A stretch of DNA of 8,006 nucleotides. It comes from Candidatus Egerieicola pullicola (lineage in GTDB: Bacteria; Bacillota; Clostridia; Oscillospirales; Ruminococcaceae). Below the pieces are notes generated by a model that saw only the letters and a list, made by a program, of their open reading frames with translations, ran no database searches and was not told the DNA's origin. The position numbers were made by a program, and so were the translations under genes. Shown piece by piece: positions 6,530-8,006 of this stretch. The stretch covers positions 1-8,006 of the forward strand of contig DVGY01000170.1 in NCBI GenBank assembly GCA_018712465.1, given 5' to 3'. Position 1 is the stretch's first letter, and every line of letters begins with the position of its first letter.

Positions 6530-6931
6530 TTATTTGGGATTGACAATATTCCGCCAATCCAAGTCGCCCCGTTCCAAGCCGTGGATCAGCACCTCTGCGG
6601 TGGCGATGTTGGTGGCAATGGGGATGTTGTGCACGTCGCACTCGTGGAGCAGATTGTTTTCAGTAATTTCATTGGTTTTGGTGGTCAGGGGATCCCGGAA
6701 CAAAAGAACCATGTCGATTTCATTGTAAGCGATCCGAGAAACGATTTGTTGTGCGCCGCCCTGTGCGCCGCTCATGAATTTTTGGATTTCCAGTCCGGTG
6801 GCTTCCTGTACGAATTTGCCGGTGGTGCCGGTGGCGCACAGGTGGTGGCGGCTTAAAATTCCGCAGTAAGCGATGCAAAACTGCACCATCAATTCCTTTT
6901 TGGCATCATGAGCAATCAGCGCGATGTTCAT
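6530..6931 (-). CDS. mgsA: Methylglyoxal synthase-like protein lacking the catalytic Asp residues
   Basis: Methylglyoxal synthase converts dihydroxyacetone phosphate to methylglyoxal and phosphate in the cytoplasm. This 133-residue product matches the family along its whole length: MNIALIAHD at the start, the phosphate-binding ATGTTG (33-38) with K12, and the C-terminal blocks HNIPIATNIATAE (101-113) and RGDLDWR (121-127). Aligned to the E. coli enzyme, however, the catalytic base Asp71 is Ala60 (GGAQQ instead of GGDQQ), His98 is Asn87 and Asp101 is Thr90; Asp91 (D80), His19 (H8) and Asp20 (D9) remain. The phosphate site is thus kept while key catalytic residues are lost, so it may bind a phosphorylated ligand without turning it over, or use altered chemistry. 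There is no frameshift or internal stop. AAGGAGG (6940-6946) lies eight bases before the ATG. It is 46 bases after the minD-like gene and likely co-transcribed. Confidence 0.9.
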   Translation of the reverse strand: MNIALIAHDAKKELMVQFCIAYCGILSRHHLCATGTTGKFVQEATGLEIQKFMSGAQGGAQQIVSRIAYNEIDMVLLFRDPLTTKTNEITENNLLHECDVHNIPIATNIATAEVLIHGLERGDLDWRNIVNPK

Positions 6932-6977
6932 TCGAGCGTCCTCCTTTTGTGTCTTATTTCAATTCTGTCAGACGGAT

Positions 6978-7715
6978 TTAAATGCGCCGGATGGAAAGGG
7001 GAACCCGTTGCCCATTCAGCCGTCTGGCAATGCAGCAAAGCGCCTGCCAGGCAGCTCCTTTTTCGTCAGGGGGAAGTCCCTGCTCCAGAGCCAGGCGAAA
7101 TGCCGTTTCTTCTATAATAACGCCCTTCAGGGGGGCGCCGACCCCATCCATTACGTCGTCCAAATCCCGGATGCTGCTTTTGCGGATACCGGCTTTGCTG
7201 ACTCGGTTGATTAACAGCCCATACCGGTGAAAACCTTGCTGCTCCAACAGATAGGCTACCTTGCCCCCTGCCCGGATGCTGACCGGGTCCGGGGTAGCCA
7301 CTATCAGGGCCAGATCGGTGACCGGCAACAGGTTCATCACCCCAAAGCTCAATCCTGCCGGTGTGTCGATCAAAATATGGTCGTAGCGTTTGGAAAGACG
7401 GGTGACCAATTCCTGCAATGCAGCGGTGGAAAGATCCTCTCCTGTGGTACCAGGGGCGGCCAGATAGTCCGGCTTACCATCTTCCCCGGGAAGGATTGCT
7501 TTTTCCGGATAACAGCGGCCGGTCAGCACGTCTCCCAGGTCGTATACCACTCGGTCGGTGAGGCCCAGCATGACATCCACGCCACGCAGCCCCACGTCCA
7601 GTTCAATTAGAAGCACTTTTTGTCCCAAGCTGACAAATGCTCGAGATAATCCGGTGCTGAGACTGGACTTTCCTACCCCTCCTTTGCCGGAGGTCACGGT
7701 TATGATTTTTGGCAT
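6978..7715 (-). CDS. minD: MinD-like ParA-family ATPase without the C-terminal membrane-targeting helix
   Basis: MinD is a deviant Walker A ATPase that binds the membrane with ATP and, with MinC, places the division septum. This 245-residue protein (E. coli MinD has 270) shows the deviant Walker A SGKGGVGKSS (9-18, signature Lys K11 and K16), the switch I block DVGLRGVDVMLG (40-51) followed by RVVYD, and switch II DTPAG with D117. It ends with RRLNGQRVPLSIRRI, corresponding to the E. coli region just before the amphipathic helix; that helix is missing, and reading past the stop does not restore it. ATG 7715 was chosen because AAAGGAG (7720-7726) lies four bases upstream; an in-frame GTG at 7787 has no such site. 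No minE follows, and the upstream fragment shows no resemblance to MinC. The neighbouring mgsA-like gene supports descent from a clostridial min cluster. It could also be another MinD/FlhG-type ATPase. Confidence 0.85.
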   Translation of the reverse strand: MPKIITVTSGKGGVGKSSLSTGLSRAFVSLGQKVLLIELDVGLRGVDVMLGLTDRVVYDLGDVLTGRCYPEKAILPGEDGKPDYLAAPGTTGEDLSTAALQELVTRLSKRYDHILIDTPAGLSFGVMNLLPVTDLALIVATPDPVSIRAGGKVAYLLEQQGFHRYGLLINRVSKAGIRKSSIRDLDDVMDGVGAPLKGVIIEETAFRLALEQGLPPDEKGAAWQALCCIARRLNGQRVPLSIRRI

Positions 7716-7736
7716 AGTTCTCCTTTCAAAACAACC

Positions 7737-7758
7737 CGGCCCCCTTTGGGTGGAGCCG
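7737..7758 (-). promoter_or_regulatory. Short hairpin in the minD-like leader
   Basis: In the minus-strand RNA, CGGCTCC (7758-7752) pairs with GGGGCCG (7743-7737), including one G-U pair, around an eight-base loop. It ends 10 bases before the ribosome binding site. There is no T-tract, so it is not a terminator. It may affect mRNA stability or translation; no known riboswitch class is recognised. Confidence 0.3.
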
Positions 7759-7802
7759 AGCTGCTGAATTGTGTGTTTTGCTGTCACACCATCGTTACCT
7801 TT

Positions 7803-7831
7803 ATCATAACAAGAAGTTGCTAGTTTGTCAA
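7803..7831 (-). promoter_or_regulatory. Sigma-A type promoter for the minD/mgsA-like genes
   Basis: On the minus strand TTGACA (7831-7826) is a perfect -35 element, followed by a 17-base spacer and TATGAT (7808-7803), one mismatch from TATAAT. Transcription should start near 7796, giving a leader of about 80 bases before the ATG at 7715. The AT-rich surroundings contrast with the coding DNA. The 147-base gap between the flanking genes holds nothing else that I can identify apart from the leader hairpin. Confidence 0.85.
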
Positions 7832-7862
7832 AACATTTTTGTAAATTCTTTGTGGTTTTGGA

Positions 7863-8006
7863 TTATTGTGACAAAACATCGTTCAATTCTTGTGGATAGT
7901 GCGTAGCAGTCTCCTGCTGGGCTTGTGCTTGCGCTTGATTGTAAGCGTCGATGATCTGCCGGATCAGCCGGTTGGCGTTGGTGCCGTCTTCCAGCATCAC
8001 CGAGAT
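7863..8006 (-). CDS. Unidentified protein, C-terminal 47 residues
   Basis: An open frame enters from the right edge of the window on the minus strand and stops at TAA 7865-7863. The first readable codon is complete at 8006. The product ends with a likely helix, NRLIRQIIDAYNQAQAQAQQ, followed by a polar tail ending NDVLSQ. The Gln/Ala alternation and the hydrophobic face (LI, II) suggest a surface or coiled-coil helix. The codons are consistent with coding DNA and the stop lies just before an AT-rich promoter region, which supports it being a real gene end. I do not recognise the family, and it does not resemble a MinC C-terminus. The sigma-A promoter lies just downstream, so minD need not depend on this gene's transcript. 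Confidence 0.65.
   Translation of the reverse strand: MSVMLEDGTNANRLIRQIIDAYNQAQAQAQQETATHYPQELNDVLSQ

Noticed and set aside
6429..6728. Plus-strand open frame rich in Lys and Arg after the terminator
   Set aside because: It starts inside the terminator stem and runs antisense to the mgsA-like gene; no homology features.
7716..7787. N-terminal extension of the MinD-like protein from a GTG at 7787
   Set aside because: No ribosome binding site, and MinD proteins begin within about ten residues of the Walker A; ATG 7715 fits the family.
7716..7802. Possible riboswitch in the minD-like leader
   Set aside because: Only one short hairpin is visible and no known aptamer consensus can be recognised in about 80 bases.

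Overview
The window looks like the chromosome of a Gram-positive gut-type clostridium. The moderate-to-high GC genes with strong AGGAGG ribosome binding sites, a lipoprotein sugar-binding protein, a sigma-A type promoter and Firmicutes-style minD/mgsA genes all point that way, and the proteins resemble those of Oscillospiraceae/Ruminococcaceae. That family assignment is inference; no rRNA or other marker gene is present. I see no tRNA, CRISPR array, insertion sequence or phage gene.

The plus-strand half (1 to about 6365) is a carbohydrate locus. It opens with the C-terminal half of a family GH1 6-phospho-beta-glucosidase. A complete monosaccharide-type ABC importer follows: a double ATPase (819-2333), a first permease (2351-3292), a lipoprotein binding protein (3321-4469) and a second, different permease (4508-5479). 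After a hairpin come two small tandem paralogues of unknown function (5572-5997 and 6009-6365), about 44 % identical in a gap-free alignment. The plus-strand group ends at a strong stem-loop plus T-tract at 6401-6443. The likely logic is that the two permeases form a heterodimeric channel energised by an asymmetric ATPase, while the glucosidase splits a phosphorylated beta-glucoside. Pairing a phospho-glucosidase with an ABC importer rather than a PTS is unusual and leaves the phosphorylation step unexplained.

The minus-strand half (8006 down to 6530) has the C-terminus of an unidentified gene, a near-consensus promoter (7803-7831), a MinD-like ATPase (7715-6978) and a methylglyoxal synthase-like gene (6931-6530). 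The order recalls the clostridial minC-minD-minE-rodA-mgsA cluster, but minE and rodA are absent between the two genes. The MinD-like protein ends before the place where the membrane-targeting helix should be. The MgsA-like protein has Ala, Asn and Thr where the catalytic Asp71, His98 and Asp101 of the E. coli enzyme should be, yet it keeps the phosphate-binding residues.

The two halves converge on a 164-base intergenic stretch that holds two stem-loops and no gene. The best candidates for something undescribed are the minD/mgsA-like pair, which looks repurposed, and the tandem small paralogues behind the importer.
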